Under the pieces are notes generated by a model, which had not been told where the DNA came from, did not search any database, and saw nothing but the letters and a program-made list of their open reading frames with translations. From positions 1-57,451 of IMG/VR virus record IMGVR_UViG_3300027637_000001: a DNA stretch of 57,451 nt; one strand, 5' to 3'. Both the position numbers and the translations under genes were made by a program. Below, one piece after another: positions 1 to 7,059 of the stretch (its first letter is position 1; the number at the start of each line of letters is the position of its first letter). The DNA comes from a virus.

Positions 1-26
1 CCTCACGGAAGGCGTGGCGGGGGAAA

Positions 27-641
27 TCAGGCACAGCTGGTGGCCTCCTCGATCAGTGCGGCGTAGCGGGCCTTGCCGGCGGCCGTCAGGTGGATCCCAT
101 CGGACGGGTCGATGTCGCCCGGCTGCTGCCAGGCGCGCCAGTCGACCACGCAGTCGCCGCGGCGGGCGGCCTCGGCCGTCGCCCACGTCCGGTAGGCGTT
201 GATCCCGGTGATGAACAGCGGGTCGGTGCCGGCGTAGTGGGGGAGCACCCAGGTGACGCCGGTGTCGGGGTGGAAGGTGTCGCGCAGCTGGACCAGCTGG
301 GCCCGGTCGGTGGCGGTGAACCCGTCGCCGTACTCGGGGCCCTTCCCGGTGTGATGGGCGGCGTCGTTGGCGCCGAGCGCGATCACCGCGGTGCGCGGGT
401 TGCGGGCCGGGTCGGCGACCCGCTGGGTGAGGCCGGGCTGGGCGTCCTCCGCCTCCCACCCGAGCATCGAATGGACGTCGTAGCCGTCGAGGTGGTCGTC
501 CAGCAGCGTGGTCATGGTGAGCGAGTCGCCCACGGCCAGGTCGGTGGTCGACGGGGGCGGGCCGCACGCCCACGCGAGGAGCGGCAGGGCCAGCAGCAGG
601 AGGGCGGCGCGTCGAGGTCGGCGGTGTGTGGGGTCGGTCAT
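27..641 (-). CDS. SGNH/GDSL-family hydrolase, predicted lipoprotein
   Basis: 204 residues. The N-terminus has Arg residues, a Leu/Ala-rich hydrophobic stretch and then AWAC-G, which reads as a lipoprotein signal with a lipidated Cys near residue 26. The mature part opens with GDSLT (nucleophile block I) and ends with DGIHLT (block V, catalytic Asp and His), with an Asn in GAND between them, so the SGNH catalytic set is visible. Family members are esterases; a cell-envelope ester is a reasonable substrate, but this is inference. The ATG at 641 is chosen over longer in-frame starts because it has an AAGGAG site and is followed directly by the signal peptide. It is served by the promoter at 733-761. 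The block V region carries the 46-base repeat also found at 12988-13033. Confidence 0.82.
   Translation of the reverse strand: MTDPTHRRPRRAALLLLALPLLAWACGPPPSTTDLAVGDSLTMTTLLDDHLDGYDVHSMLGWEAEDAQPGLTQRVADPARNPRTAVIALGANDAAHHTGKGPEYGDGFTATDRAQLVQLRDTFHPDTGVTWVLPHYAGTDPLFITGINAYRTWATAEAARRGDCVVDWRAWQQPGDIDPSDGIHLTAAGKARYAALIEEATSCA
76..121. repeat. 46-base exact direct repeat, copy 1
   Basis: Identical over 46 bases to 12988-13033, same orientation on the plus strand. Here it lies within the minus-strand SGNH hydrolase gene and encodes the catalytic block V (DGIHLT) and flanks. Flanking bases differ on both sides, so the identity has sharp edges. Confidence 0.97.
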
Positions 642-732
642 GGGGTGGTGCTCCTTGGTCGGGGGTGGTGTGGGCTGGTCCGGGCCCGCCCCGGGGGGGA
701 CCGGACGGGGGACCGCGGACCAGCCGACGCGG

Positions 733-761
733 ACGTTACCGCGGTACGGCGGTAGTGTCCA
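733..761 (-). promoter_or_regulatory. Promoter with GTTACCGCGG operator, SGNH gene
   Basis: Minus strand: -35 TGGACA (756-761), 17-base spacer, -10 TAACGT (733-738). The spacer end and -10 form the GTTACCGCGG motif. The stop codon of the upstream MerR-like gene (TAA, 736-738) lies inside the -10. Start codon and Shine-Dalgarno are about 90 bases downstream, so this transcript has a leader. Confidence 0.65.
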
Positions 762-1161
762 GCGCGTCGCCCACGAGCACGTCAAGGTCGTAGGCGGCGA
801 CCACCACCGGGCCCGGGGCGTCCTCGACCAGACGGCGGACGTCGGCCCACGTGCCGGCCCACGCCACGCCGGTGGCGGCCCCGTCGGCCACCACGTAGCC
901 GGAGGTCGGGGGGTCGTCGCCGTCGACCGCCAGGAACGCCGCAGCGAGCATCGGGAACGACGACTGATTGCGGCCGGCGCCGGTCGGGAACGCCGACGCC
1001 ACGTGGAACGCGAGGGCCAGACGGATCACCTGGGACGTGCTCCAGCGGCGCCGCGACCCCGAACCGGAGGCGGCCACCTCGGGCTCCGCGCCCGAGCGCA
1101 CGGCGTAGTCCAGCTGTCGGTAGGAGCAGCCGATCAGCTCGCAAACCTCAACGGACGACAT
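736..1161 (-). CDS. MerR-like helix-turn-helix regulator, candidate master repressor
   Basis: 141 residues. Residues 1-50 (VEVCELIGCSYRQLDYAVRSG, then RRRWS and a hydrophobic helix) match the winged-helix DNA-binding part of the MerR family; the C-terminal half lacks a recognisable effector domain. Known: actinophage immunity repressors include small HTH proteins of this kind. Seen: the gene has its own -10 (TAACGT) ten bases before the ATG, and a perfect palindrome CGGTAACGTTACCG (1167-1180) between spacer and start, the strongest form of the motif repeated at promoters over the whole window. I infer an autoregulated regulator of that regulon. Its stop codon falls in the next promoter. The effector and the direction of control are not known. 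Confidence 0.7.
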   Translation of the reverse strand: MSSVEVCELIGCSYRQLDYAVRSGAEPEVAASGSGSRRRWSTSQVIRLALAFHVASAFPTGAGRNQSSFPMLAAAFLAVDGDDPPTSGYVVADGAATGVAWAGTWADVRRLVEDAPGPVVVAAYDLDVLVGDALDTTAVPR

Positions 1162-1166
1162 CACAC

Positions 1167-1201
1167 CGGTAACGTTACCGCGGAACCTACCGGTGTGTCT
1201 A
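1167..1201 (-). promoter_or_regulatory. Promoter and palindromic operator of the MerR-like gene
   Basis: Minus strand: -35 TAGACA (1196-1201), 18-base spacer, -10 TAACGT (1172-1177), ATG at 1161, only ten bases on. CGGTAACGTTACCG at 1167-1180 is a perfect 14-base palindrome covering the -10, and ACCGGT flanks it on both sides (1165-1170 and 1189-1194). Occupancy here would block the promoter, consistent with autorepression. Confidence 0.65.
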
Positions 1202-1939
1202 CGATGTGTGCCCGTTGCCGTTCCCGCCGTTGCCGGAGAGGGCCGCCGACAGCCGCTCGGGCGCCGACTCCTCACGGGCCGCCCTGATCCCCGCGAGGTG
1301 CTCGGCGATCCGTTCGATGGCCGGGCGGGCGTCCACCACGATCGGACCGCCGCCCTCGCCGGTGTGCTCGACCCGGGTGCGGCCGTAGTCCTCCGGCCAG
1401 CGCGCCGACATCAGCCACCGCACCATGCCGGGATCGGGTGCGGCCTCGATCGTGCGCTCGGTGCGCTCCAGCTCGACCGGGTCGCCCTTGGGCTTGCCGG
1501 CGTCGTCGACCGGCTGGAGGAGCTTCACGGTGGTCTCGGTGCGGGTCCCGCCGCCGTAGGCCAGAGCGTTCGCCGCGCCCCGCAGCCGGGCCCGGGCCTC
1601 GGCTTCGGCCAGCTGCATCTTGCCGGCCAGCTCCATGCAATTCCGCTCGTGGGTCGACATCTCGGAGCGGCGCTTTCGGCCCTCGGTGATCTCGGTGAGG
1701 CACTTCACGCCGACGGAGCGCCAGCGGCGCAGCGTCTCGACCGTGACCCCGACCATCGGGCCGGCGTCGTGCAGGAACGCGCCCTCACGCAGCTCGGCGG
1801 CCACCGCGTCGATCACGTTCTGGCCGACCTGCTCGCCGTCGACCTCGACGTAGCGGACGATCGCCCTCAGGTTCGTCGGCGGGCCCCCAGCACCGGGCCG
1901 GGCGCCACCGCTGTTCGGTCTGGGTCCACCGCGGGGCAT
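1199..1939 (-). CDS. Terminase small subunit-like protein
   Basis: 246 residues. A Gly/Pro/Arg-rich head (PRPNSGGARPGAGGPP) precedes an HTH segment around residues 60-95 (GPMVGVTVETLRRWRSVG), and the C-terminal third contains WLMSARWPEDYGR followed by HTGEGGGPI, a pattern typical of actinophage small terminase subunits (mismatch of order with the portal is noted because no large subunit follows in the window). Role: recognises the packaging site and recruits the large terminase. ATG at 1939 is chosen because TACTCT lies seven bases upstream (a possible leaderless -10) and the longer frame is low-quality. The stop overlaps the -35 of the MerR-like gene. Confidence 0.72.
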   Translation of the reverse strand: MPRGGPRPNSGGARPGAGGPPTNLRAIVRYVEVDGEQVGQNVIDAVAAELREGAFLHDAGPMVGVTVETLRRWRSVGVKCLTEITEGRKRRSEMSTHERNCMELAGKMQLAEAEARARLRGAANALAYGGGTRTETTVKLLQPVDDAGKPKGDPVELERTERTIEAAPDPGMVRWLMSARWPEDYGRTRVEHTGEGGGPIVVDARPAIERIAEHLAGIRAAREESAPERLSAALSGNGGNGNGHTS

Positions 1940-1941
1940 GG

Positions 1942-1952
1942 GCCGGAGAGTA
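1942..1952 (-). promoter_or_regulatory. TACTCTCCGGC motif, candidate late promoter -10, terminase
   Basis: The 11-base TACTCTCCGGC on the minus strand places TACTCT seven bases before the ATG at 1939. The same 11 bases occur upstream of the major capsid gene at 39928-39938. No convincing TTGAC-like -35 is seen. It may mark late transcription; support is two occurrences only. Confidence 0.3.
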
Positions 1953-1959
1953 GCTCCGC

Positions 1960-2101
1960 CCTGCGTAGGGCACACCAGCCGCTGCTCGGGCTCACCGACA
2001 CCGTGCGGCCCGCCAAAGGAGCGAGGGGCGGGCCGGTGTCCGACGAGGGGCGCAGCCTCCCGCACCGTCGTGACCCTTCATGCTGGTGTGCCCTACGCAG
2101 G
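1960..2101. repeat. Long inverted-repeat element next to the terminase gene
   Basis: Perfect 19-base arms at 1960-1978 and 2083-2101 enclose 104 bases, in which a second dyad is nested: GACACC and GGCCCGCC (2000-2020 region) pairing with GGCGGGCC and GGTGTC (2033-2046 region). No gene fits inside. It would fold into a long branched hairpin in RNA or could be a protein-binding site in DNA. A partial third arm copy (CCTGCGTAGG) lies at about 2130. Confidence 0.7.
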
Positions 2102-2149
2102 GCCCGGACCGGTCCGAACGGCCCGGACGCCTGCGTAGGTGGGTGTGGT

Positions 2150-2317
2150 CTACCAGCCGCCCCAGCCGGGGTCGTCCGGGTTCTGGGTCTCCTGCTGGGC
2201 GTCACGGGTCGCCTGGCGGACGGCCTCCGCCTTCTGGGCGGCGTCGGCGAGCGGGTGCTTCCCGGACCCGCCGTACGCCTTCTGGGCGTCCGGGCTCTCG
2301 TCTCCTCGGCCCCACAT
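2150..2317 (-). CDS. Small acidic/Gln-rich protein, unrecognised
   Basis: 55 residues, starting MWGRGDESPDAQKAYG and ending DDPGWGGW. A GGAGG site lies nine bases before the ATG, and the gene begins two bases after the upstream stop at 2320, so it looks translationally coupled. Composition is hydrophilic with a central helix-forming AQKAEAVRQATRDAQQE. No family recognised. Confidence 0.6.
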   Translation of the reverse strand: MWGRGDESPDAQKAYGGSGKHPLADAAQKAEAVRQATRDAQQETQNPDDPGWGGW

Positions 2318-2319
2318 CG

Positions 2320-2559
2320 TCAGGCCTCCTCGACCGCGTCGGGGTGGACGTCCAGCTCGACGTCATCGGGGCCGTGCTCCGACTCCCCCTTGACCAGGGT
2401 GTAGCCGGTGACCTGGTAGAGGGCGTCGCCCGGGCCGTCCCCGGCGTCGACCACCTGCCCGTCCATCAGCTGGTAGTAGGCGATGTCGGCGACGCGCTCG
2501 GGGTCGTCGCGGCCGGTGCCGTCCTTGTGGGTCAGCTCCAGCTCCATGGTGATCTTCAT
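2320..2559 (-). CDS. Small acidic protein, unrecognised
   Basis: 79 residues starting MKITMELELTHKDG, ending VHPDAVEEA. The start at 2559 is preferred because CAGGAG lies eight bases upstream; the longer frame is Pro-rich and lacks a site. Strongly acidic, with alternating beta-like segments (ALYQVTGYTLV). Coupled to the 55-residue gene downstream. No family recognised. Confidence 0.65.
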   Translation of the reverse strand: MKITMELELTHKDGTGRDDPERVADIAYYQLMDGQVVDAGDGPGDALYQVTGYTLVKGESEHGPDDVELDVHPDAVEEA

Positions 2560-2596
2560 GCGGTTCTCCTGGGGTGGTGTCGGTGCCGGGGTCTCT

Positions 2597-2697
2597 CCCC
2601 GAGCGGGACGCACCAGCGGTAGAGGTCAACAGGGCATGAGGAGACCCTTGCCGGTCGTTTCCTCGCGGCCCTCGTGGCTGGTGCGTCCCGCTCGGGG
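2597..2697. repeat. Second inverted-repeat element with perfect 21-base arms
   Basis: Arms at 2597-2617 and 2677-2697 are perfectly complementary and enclose 59 bases with no credible gene. The right arm shares CTGGTG at its inner end and GGGCCCGGACCG just outside with the element at 1960-2101, so the two are related in design. It lies between two small minus-strand genes. Confidence 0.7.
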
Positions 2698-2736
2698 CCC
2701 GGACCGTGGCTGGTGGCCCGGGCCCCTCGGCGGGTG

Positions 2737-2925
2737 CTACTTGCGCTTCCCGCCGCCGCGGCGGGCGGCCTGGCGGTCGATGTTCCTGTCCATGCGGGCG
2801 AGCCGCTCCCGGGTCGTCTTCGCGTCGGCACCGGCTTTCGTGTTCTCGATCGCGCGCAGGTCCTCGGCGAACTCCTGGCGGTCGTCCTCGGGGGACGAGG
2901 CGGCGCCGAACACTCCGATGGGCAT
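2737..2925 (-). CDS. Small charged helical protein, unrecognised
   Basis: 62 residues, MPIGVFGAASSPEDD at the start and a very basic tail (RRGGGKRK). The middle (QEFAEDLRAIENTKAGADAKTTRERLARMDRN) reads as one long amphipathic helix. A CAGGAG site sits seven bases before the ATG. The basic tail hints at nucleic-acid contact; function unknown. Confidence 0.65.
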   Translation of the reverse strand: MPIGVFGAASSPEDDRQEFAEDLRAIENTKAGADAKTTRERLARMDRNIDRQAARRGGGKRK

Positions 2926-2968
2926 GGGGGGTCTCCTGTCAGGTCGTGATGTGCAGGGGGAGGGTGCC

Positions 2969-3009
2969 CCTCGGGCCCGGACGGGAGGCGGTTCCGCCCG
3001 GGCCCGAGG
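2969..3009 (-). terminator. GC-rich hairpin after the 3016-3510 gene
   Basis: CCTCGGGCCCGG (2969-2980) pairs perfectly with CCGGGCCCGAGG (2998-3009), and the 17-base loop can pair further. It lies just downstream of the stop at 3016. There is no T-run, as is common in GC-rich actinobacterial terminators. Confidence 0.5.
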
Positions 3010-3015
3010 AGCAGA

Positions 3016-3510
3016 TCAGCCGGCGGCGGCCTTGTGCTCGTCGATCGCCAGCATGGCCTCGACCGCCTCGACCGGGGTGTGACCGGCCTGGAACAGCTCG
3101 TCCCACAGCTCGGCCCGGTAGTCGCTCATCACGGCGCCCCGGTGCCGGCGGCGGAGCCACATCTCCGCACTGGCCCACCAGTCGCGGGCGGTGGCGGCGT
3201 CGCGGATCGCCGGGGGAGCGGTGGCCTTGGCGGCGGCGAAGATGGCGTCGGTCGTCGGTGGCCCGAAGCGGAGTTGATCGGCGACCAGCTGACGGGTCTC
3301 CATGCTCGCATCGGTCCACTGGGTGGCCGGGCGCTCGTCGGCGGGCAGGGCCAGCCAGGCAGCGCGAGCGGCCAGCTTCCACCCGGTGTCGGAGAGGCGG
3401 CCGGCCTCGTAGTGGTCGAGGTCGAGGGCCCGGAAGGTGGCGGCGATGGCCGTGGCCTTGCGGTTCTGGTTCCGGGTCTTGGTGTCGGTGTCGGTGTCGG
3501 TGAGGACCAT
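3016..3510 (-). CDS. Unrecognised protein with leaderless start
   Basis: 164 residues starting MVLTDTDTDTKTRNQNRK, the LTDT opening shared with other leaderless genes in this window. The rest is helical and rich in Trp (DWWASAEMWLRR, AELWDELF). ATG is six bases after the -10, with no Shine-Dalgarno. The repeated GTCGGT in the first codons encodes the DTDTDT run. Function unknown. Confidence 0.75.
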   Translation of the reverse strand: MVLTDTDTDTKTRNQNRKATAIAATFRALDLDHYEAGRLSDTGWKLAARAAWLALPADERPATQWTDASMETRQLVADQLRFGPPTTDAIFAAAKATAPPAIRDAATARDWWASAEMWLRRRHRGAVMSDYRAELWDELFQAGHTPVEAVEAMLAIDEHKAAAG

Positions 3511-3516
3511 GCAGGT

Positions 3517-3555
3517 ACGTTACCGCGGTTCGACCGTCAGGTCAAGCGCGGTAAC
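3517..3555 (-). promoter_or_regulatory. Leaderless promoter with twin operators
   Basis: Minus strand: -35 TTGACC (3540-3545), 17-base spacer, -10 TAACGT (3517-3522), then six bases to ATG (3508-3510). GTTACCGCG lies immediately upstream of the -35 (about 3545-3555), and ACCGCGG ends the spacer. The stop of the upstream gene (3537-3539) lies in the spacer next to the -35. Confidence 0.8.
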
Positions 3556-3836
3556 GGGATGCCGTCCGCGGCGGCCGGGTTCGTCCACATCAGGTCGACC
3601 AGGCAGCCGACCGGGTCGACCGCCTCGGAGAAGCCCCGGAACGTCGAGGCGGCGGCGCAGGTCGCTATGGCTGTCCCGCTCATGGCGGCGCCCACGGCGA
3701 CGAGGCGGCGGCGGAGCATCCAGGAGCGCACCCAGGCGGCGGCCTCCTGGCGGCGGTACGCGGCGGCGTCGGCGTAGCGGACGTCGGCGAACACCGGCGG
3801 GTCCGGCAGCAGCTGGACGGCGAGGAGGTCGCTCAC
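3537..3836 (-). CDS. Small protein with one hydrophobic segment
   Basis: 99 residues from a GTG at 3836 that overlaps the helicase stop as GTGA. N-terminus SDLLAVQLLPDPPVFADV; after a basic WMLRRR, residues 47-67 (LVAVGAAMSGTAIATCAAAS) could span a membrane. Runs directly into the next promoter. No family recognised. Confidence 0.6.
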   Translation of the reverse strand: MSDLLAVQLLPDPPVFADVRYADAAAYRRQEAAAWVRSWMLRRRLVAVGAAMSGTAIATCAAASTFRGFSEAVDPVGCLVDLMWTNPAAADGIPLPRLT

Positions 3837-5371
3837 CGGTCGACCTTCGCCATGATCTTGCGGACCGCGCCGCACGCCGACACGTCGAGGTGCTCCCGGG
3901 CCCGGGTCGCCGCCACGTACATCAGACGCAGCTCAGGCGGCGACGGGTCCTGGCCCTCCTCGTCGGGGAAGTCCCCGGCCAGGCGCACCGACGGCCACTC
4001 GCGGCCCTTCGCCTTGTGCGCCGTCGACACCACCACGTCCGCCTCCCGCTCGGCCACCAGCCCGGTGAGGGCGTCCATGACGATCTGGGTGCCGTAGCCG
4101 TCGAGCAGGCGCACCATCGTGCGCAGGTCCGAGCCCGCCGGGTCGTCCTCGACGTAGGCCTGGACCTCACGCCACGTCTCGAAGCACGCGAGGTCGGGGT
4201 GGCCGACCTTCTCGCCGGCCTGGAGCTTCGCCGCAGCGGTGGCGAAGTAGACGATCTCGTCGGTCCCGCCGACCATGTGCGGGTTCAAGCCCAGCGCCTG
4301 GTACTGCAGGAGCGCCTCCACGGCGGCGGCGTTCGTGCGGCACAGCACGGCGTCGGGGCGGGGCGCCGACGCTGGGGTGGTGTGGACCCGGGTGTCCAGC
4401 GACGGGTTGCCCTGCAGGCGGAGCGGGGCGTCGAGCTTGTCGAGTAGGAGGTTCGCGACGTCGGCGACCGCCTGGCCGAAGCGCCACGACTGGGTGAGCG
4501 ACGTCCGGGGGAACGACCCGTCGACCTGGTCGAGGGCGTCGATGGCGCCGCGCCACTCGTAGATTTGCTGGGAGCTGTCGCCCACGTAGCAGACCTGCTG
4601 GCCGCTCTTGGCGGCGTGGAACAGGGCGTCGAGCATCACCGGGGAGGCGTCCTGGGCCTCGTCGAACAGAACGAACTCGCCGGGCACGCCGTAGCGGCCG
4701 AGGTGCCAAAGCTTCACGTAGAGGTCGTGGACGTTGGTCCGGGACCGCAGCTGGGAGTCCTCGGAGACGAGGTCGTCCCAGGCCTTGCGGAGCCACGGGA
4801 CCAGCATGGTGGCCAGCTGACGGTTGTTGCCCCGGCCCCGACGGCCGTCGTCGAGGCGCCGGTCGATGCCCTCCATGTACGGGAAGTGCTGGATCCCGGG
4901 CTCGGCGTCGGCCGAGTTGCAGAACACCCCGACCGCGCGCATGACATGCGACGCGAGCTGGGTTGGTTGGATCACCTTCCGGCGGCGGGACCCGTCCGAC
5001 TGGGGGACCTCGACCACCACGGTCTCGTGGTTCAGGCCGAGGATCTTCGCCGCGGCCCACGGCGCGATGCGGGGCGCCCGGGTGTCGGCCAGGATCCGGC
5101 GGCCGAACCGGTGGTGCTGCTGGACCGCCCGGTAGGCGAGCGAGTGCAGCGTCCGGGCCTCGACGCCCATCGGCATCGCGGCCCCGGCGTCGTTGACGAT
5201 CGCCTTGTTGAACGCCACGTAGGTGCCGGAGGCGTTCCGGGCCCGGGCGGCCATGCCGAGCGTGGTGGTCTTCCCGGAGCCGGCGCCGGCCTGGACGACC
5301 AGGGATCCGCCGTCGGCGAACAGGTCGATGGCCTTCTGCTGCTCGGGGGTCGGGGTGAGGGTGGAGGGCAT
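3833..5371 (-). CDS. UvrD/Rep-like superfamily 1 DNA helicase
   Basis: 512 residues. Visible motifs: TPTPEQQKAIDLF (Q-motif-like), Walker A QAGAGSGKTTTL near residue 30, Walker B FVLFDEAQDASP near 235, motif III YVGDSSQQIYEWRGA near 260, motif IV region SLTQSWRFG, motif V/VI STAHKAKGREWP and LMYVAATRAREHL. This is the complete SF1A set in a short protein, about the size of compact phage helicases. It should unwind DNA 3' to 5' with ATP during replication or recombination. TAGGAG lies eight bases before the ATG. The stop overlaps the next start (GTGA). Confidence 0.93.
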   Translation of the reverse strand: MPSTLTPTPEQQKAIDLFADGGSLVVQAGAGSGKTTTLGMAARARNASGTYVAFNKAIVNDAGAAMPMGVEARTLHSLAYRAVQQHHRFGRRILADTRAPRIAPWAAAKILGLNHETVVVEVPQSDGSRRRKVIQPTQLASHVMRAVGVFCNSADAEPGIQHFPYMEGIDRRLDDGRRGRGNNRQLATMLVPWLRKAWDDLVSEDSQLRSRTNVHDLYVKLWHLGRYGVPGEFVLFDEAQDASPVMLDALFHAAKSGQQVCYVGDSSQQIYEWRGAIDALDQVDGSFPRTSLTQSWRFGQAVADVANLLLDKLDAPLRLQGNPSLDTRVHTTPASAPRPDAVLCRTNAAAVEALLQYQALGLNPHMVGGTDEIVYFATAAAKLQAGEKVGHPDLACFETWREVQAYVEDDPAGSDLRTMVRLLDGYGTQIVMDALTGLVAEREADVVVSTAHKAKGREWPSVRLAGDFPDEEGQDPSPPELRLMYVAATRAREHLDVSACGAVRKIMAKVDR

Positions 5372-5411
5372 CGTGGGGGCTCCTATCCAGGGGTGGTGAG
5401 GTGGTGTCGGG

Positions 5412-5762
5412 TCAGGTGCCGTCGCGGCCGCGGCGGGCCTTGAACAGCACCTGACGGACCGACTCGGGGGTGACGTCGAGGTGCTTGGCCACGTCGCCGT
5501 TGGGGACGCCCAAGCTGTTGAGCAGCAGGTAGAGCCGGATCCGGCGCTTGTTCTTCTCGTCGACCGGCTTCATGTACTCGACGATCGCTCGGGCGTCGTC
5601 GAGGAGGCGCTGGACGACAGCGTCGGGGTCGCTCAGGTCGAGGCTGTCGGAGCCGTCCAAGCTGGTGTTGGGGAACAGCTCGGCCAGCTCGGCCAGCTGC
5701 TCCTGGGTGTAGTCGGCCGCGGGCGGGTTGTCGGGGGTGGTGGTCGGGTCGGCGGTCGACAT
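5412..5762 (-). CDS. Helix-turn-helix protein, sigma-region-4-like C-terminus
   Basis: 116 residues. An acidic N-terminal half (QEQLAELAELFPNTSLDGSDSLDLSDP) is followed by a helix and then RIRLYLLLNSLGVPNGDVAKHLDVTPESVRQVLFKARRG, a classic HTH with the recognition helix in VTPESVRQVLF, resembling sigma region 4 or LuxR-like tails. Likely a DNA-binding regulator. It lies four bases downstream of the 133-residue gene and upstream of the helicase. Confidence 0.7.
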   Translation of the reverse strand: MSTADPTTTPDNPPAADYTQEQLAELAELFPNTSLDGSDSLDLSDPDAVVQRLLDDARAIVEYMKPVDEKNKRRIRLYLLLNSLGVPNGDVAKHLDVTPESVRQVLFKARRGRDGT

Positions 5763-5765
5763 CGT

Positions 5766-6167
5766 TCAGCCGAGGGACGTGACGTTGTCGGGCGCCGGGC
5801 CCTCGTCGGGCACGTCCTCGTCGGGCGCATCGGCGGCCTCGTCGAACGGGAGGTGGTGCACCCCGGCGGCCTCCTCGACGCGCTTGCGCTGCTGGTCCAG
5901 CAGCTCGGCCACCTCTTCGGCGCCGATGATCGCGGCGTTCTGGACCTTGAGCACGTGCACCCGTTCCAGCACGGGGGCGTCCTCGTCGATCTTGTCGAAC
6001 CGGACCTTGCGGACCTGGGCCTCGATCACCACGTGCACGGTGTCGTTGTGGTGCAGCTCCAGGTTGTCGACGCGCAGGGCCTTGTTCAGGCCGCCGGACG
6101 CGCCGGGCATCTCGATCCCGGAGGCGACGACGTCGCGTCCGTCGAACTGTGAGAGGGCAGTTGTCAT
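5766..6167 (-). CDS. Conserved actinophage-type protein, unknown function
   Basis: 133 residues. It starts MTTALSQFDGRDVVASGIEM, has a beta-rich core (DTVHVVIEAQVRKVRFDKIDE), then a helix ending QQRKRVEEAAGVHHLPF and an acidic tail. I have seen this general pattern in actinophage early regions without a function. An AGGAG site lies ten bases upstream; promoter and operator at 6190-6215. Confidence 0.7.
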   Translation of the reverse strand: MTTALSQFDGRDVVASGIEMPGASGGLNKALRVDNLELHHNDTVHVVIEAQVRKVRFDKIDEDAPVLERVHVLKVQNAAIIGAEEVAELLDQQRKRVEEAAGVHHLPFDEAADAPDEDVPDEGPAPDNVTSLG

Positions 6168-6189
6168 GAGGGGGGCTCCTGTCTCGGGG

Positions 6190-6215
6190 TCGTTACCGCG
6201 CTACGTTAGCGCGGT
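6190..6215 (-). promoter_or_regulatory. Operator palindrome and -10 before the 133-residue gene
   Basis: ACCGCGCTA (6195-6203) and TAGCGCGGT (6207-6215) form a dyad with a three-base centre, a head-to-head version of the regulon motif. Minus-strand -10 candidates are TAACGA (6190-6195) and TAACGT (6203-6208); no good -35 is seen. The stop of the VRR-NUC gene (6206-6208) lies inside. Confidence 0.6.
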
Positions 6216-6631
6216 TTGCGGACGGATGCTGGGGCCACCACGCGCCAGGCGTCAATCCACTCCATCGGGGTGAACCCGAACGCCCGGGGTGCGTCCATGG
6301 AGTTGTCGATCCACGACAGGATCAGCTCCCACGGGACCGACGGGTCGAGCACCCACGCGCGGGCCGACGGGATCTCCGACCACATCGACAACACCGCCAG
6401 CTGCTCGGGGCGCAGGCGGCCGTCAGCGGCCTTGACCTCGATCGCCAGGACCCGGGGCTTGCGGATGGCCAACAGGTCCGGCTTGCCCTTCAGGGTGCTG
6501 CCAGTGCGCCACGAGCCGTCATCGGTGCGCAGGGCGTAGGTGTGGTCGACGGCGTAGCCCCGGGTGTGGAGGGCCGCCACCAGCTTGGCCTGGAACAGCT
6601 TCTCCGGCGTCGGCCGGCGGCGGCCCGCCAT
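6206..6631 (-). CDS. VRR-NUC domain endonuclease
   Basis: 141 residues from the ATG at 6631 (overlaps the upstream stop as TGATG). PTPEKLFQAKLVAALHTRGY leads to GSTLKGKPDLLAI and RVLAIEVKAADGRLRPEQ: the D and EVK of a PD-(D/E)XK nuclease with the GKPDLL signature of VRR-NUC, a minimal structure-specific nuclease domain often given a junction-resolving or recombination role in phages. Length fits a stand-alone domain. Neighbours in the same block include an HNH protein and a helicase. Confidence 0.85.
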   Translation of the reverse strand: MAGRRRPTPEKLFQAKLVAALHTRGYAVDHTYALRTDDGSWRTGSTLKGKPDLLAIRKPRVLAIEVKAADGRLRPEQLAVLSMWSEIPSARAWVLDPSVPWELILSWIDNSMDAPRAFGFTPMEWIDAWRVVAPASVRKPR

Positions 6632-7059
6632 CAGAACTCGTCGTGAGCGGTGCCGCCGGGATCGACGTGCACGCCGCCGGGGACGATCGGCATGTCGACG
6701 GTGACCTCGACGGCCTCGTCGAGCTTCACGAACGCAGTCCCTCCGACCGCGTTCACCCGGTCGGAGAGACCTCCGGTGGCGTCGAGGAGGGCGGCCCACG
6801 CCTTGCGGGCCTCCTCCTCGGTCGGGTACCGGTCGGTCTCCTTGCGGGGGTCGGGGAAGTTGACGCGCCACCGCTTCCCGGTCGTGACGCCCGGGGGCCG
6901 GCCCCAGACGTCGAGGTCGACCATGTGGCGCTCGACGTCGCAGATCACCAGCGGGCGGCCGTCCGCCGGGCGGTCACCTCTCTCGGCGGCGTCGATGGTC
7001 ATGCCGGGACGCAGGTCGTCAGCCCGCAGCGCTACGCGCATCGTGATCGTGGGGGTCAT
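6631..7059 (-). CDS. Unrecognised 142-residue protein
   Basis: Starts MTPTITMRVALRADDLRPGMTID, beta-rich, with a KRWRVNFPDPRKETDRYPTEEEARKAW segment that looks like a small alpha/beta domain. CAGGAG lies seven bases before the ATG. Its stop overlaps the nuclease start. Function unknown. Confidence 0.7.
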   Translation of the reverse strand: MTPTITMRVALRADDLRPGMTIDAAERGDRPADGRPLVICDVERHMVDLDVWGRPPGVTTGKRWRVNFPDPRKETDRYPTEEEARKAWAALLDATGGLSDRVNAVGGTAFVKLDEAVEVTVDMPIVPGGVHVDPGGTAHDEF

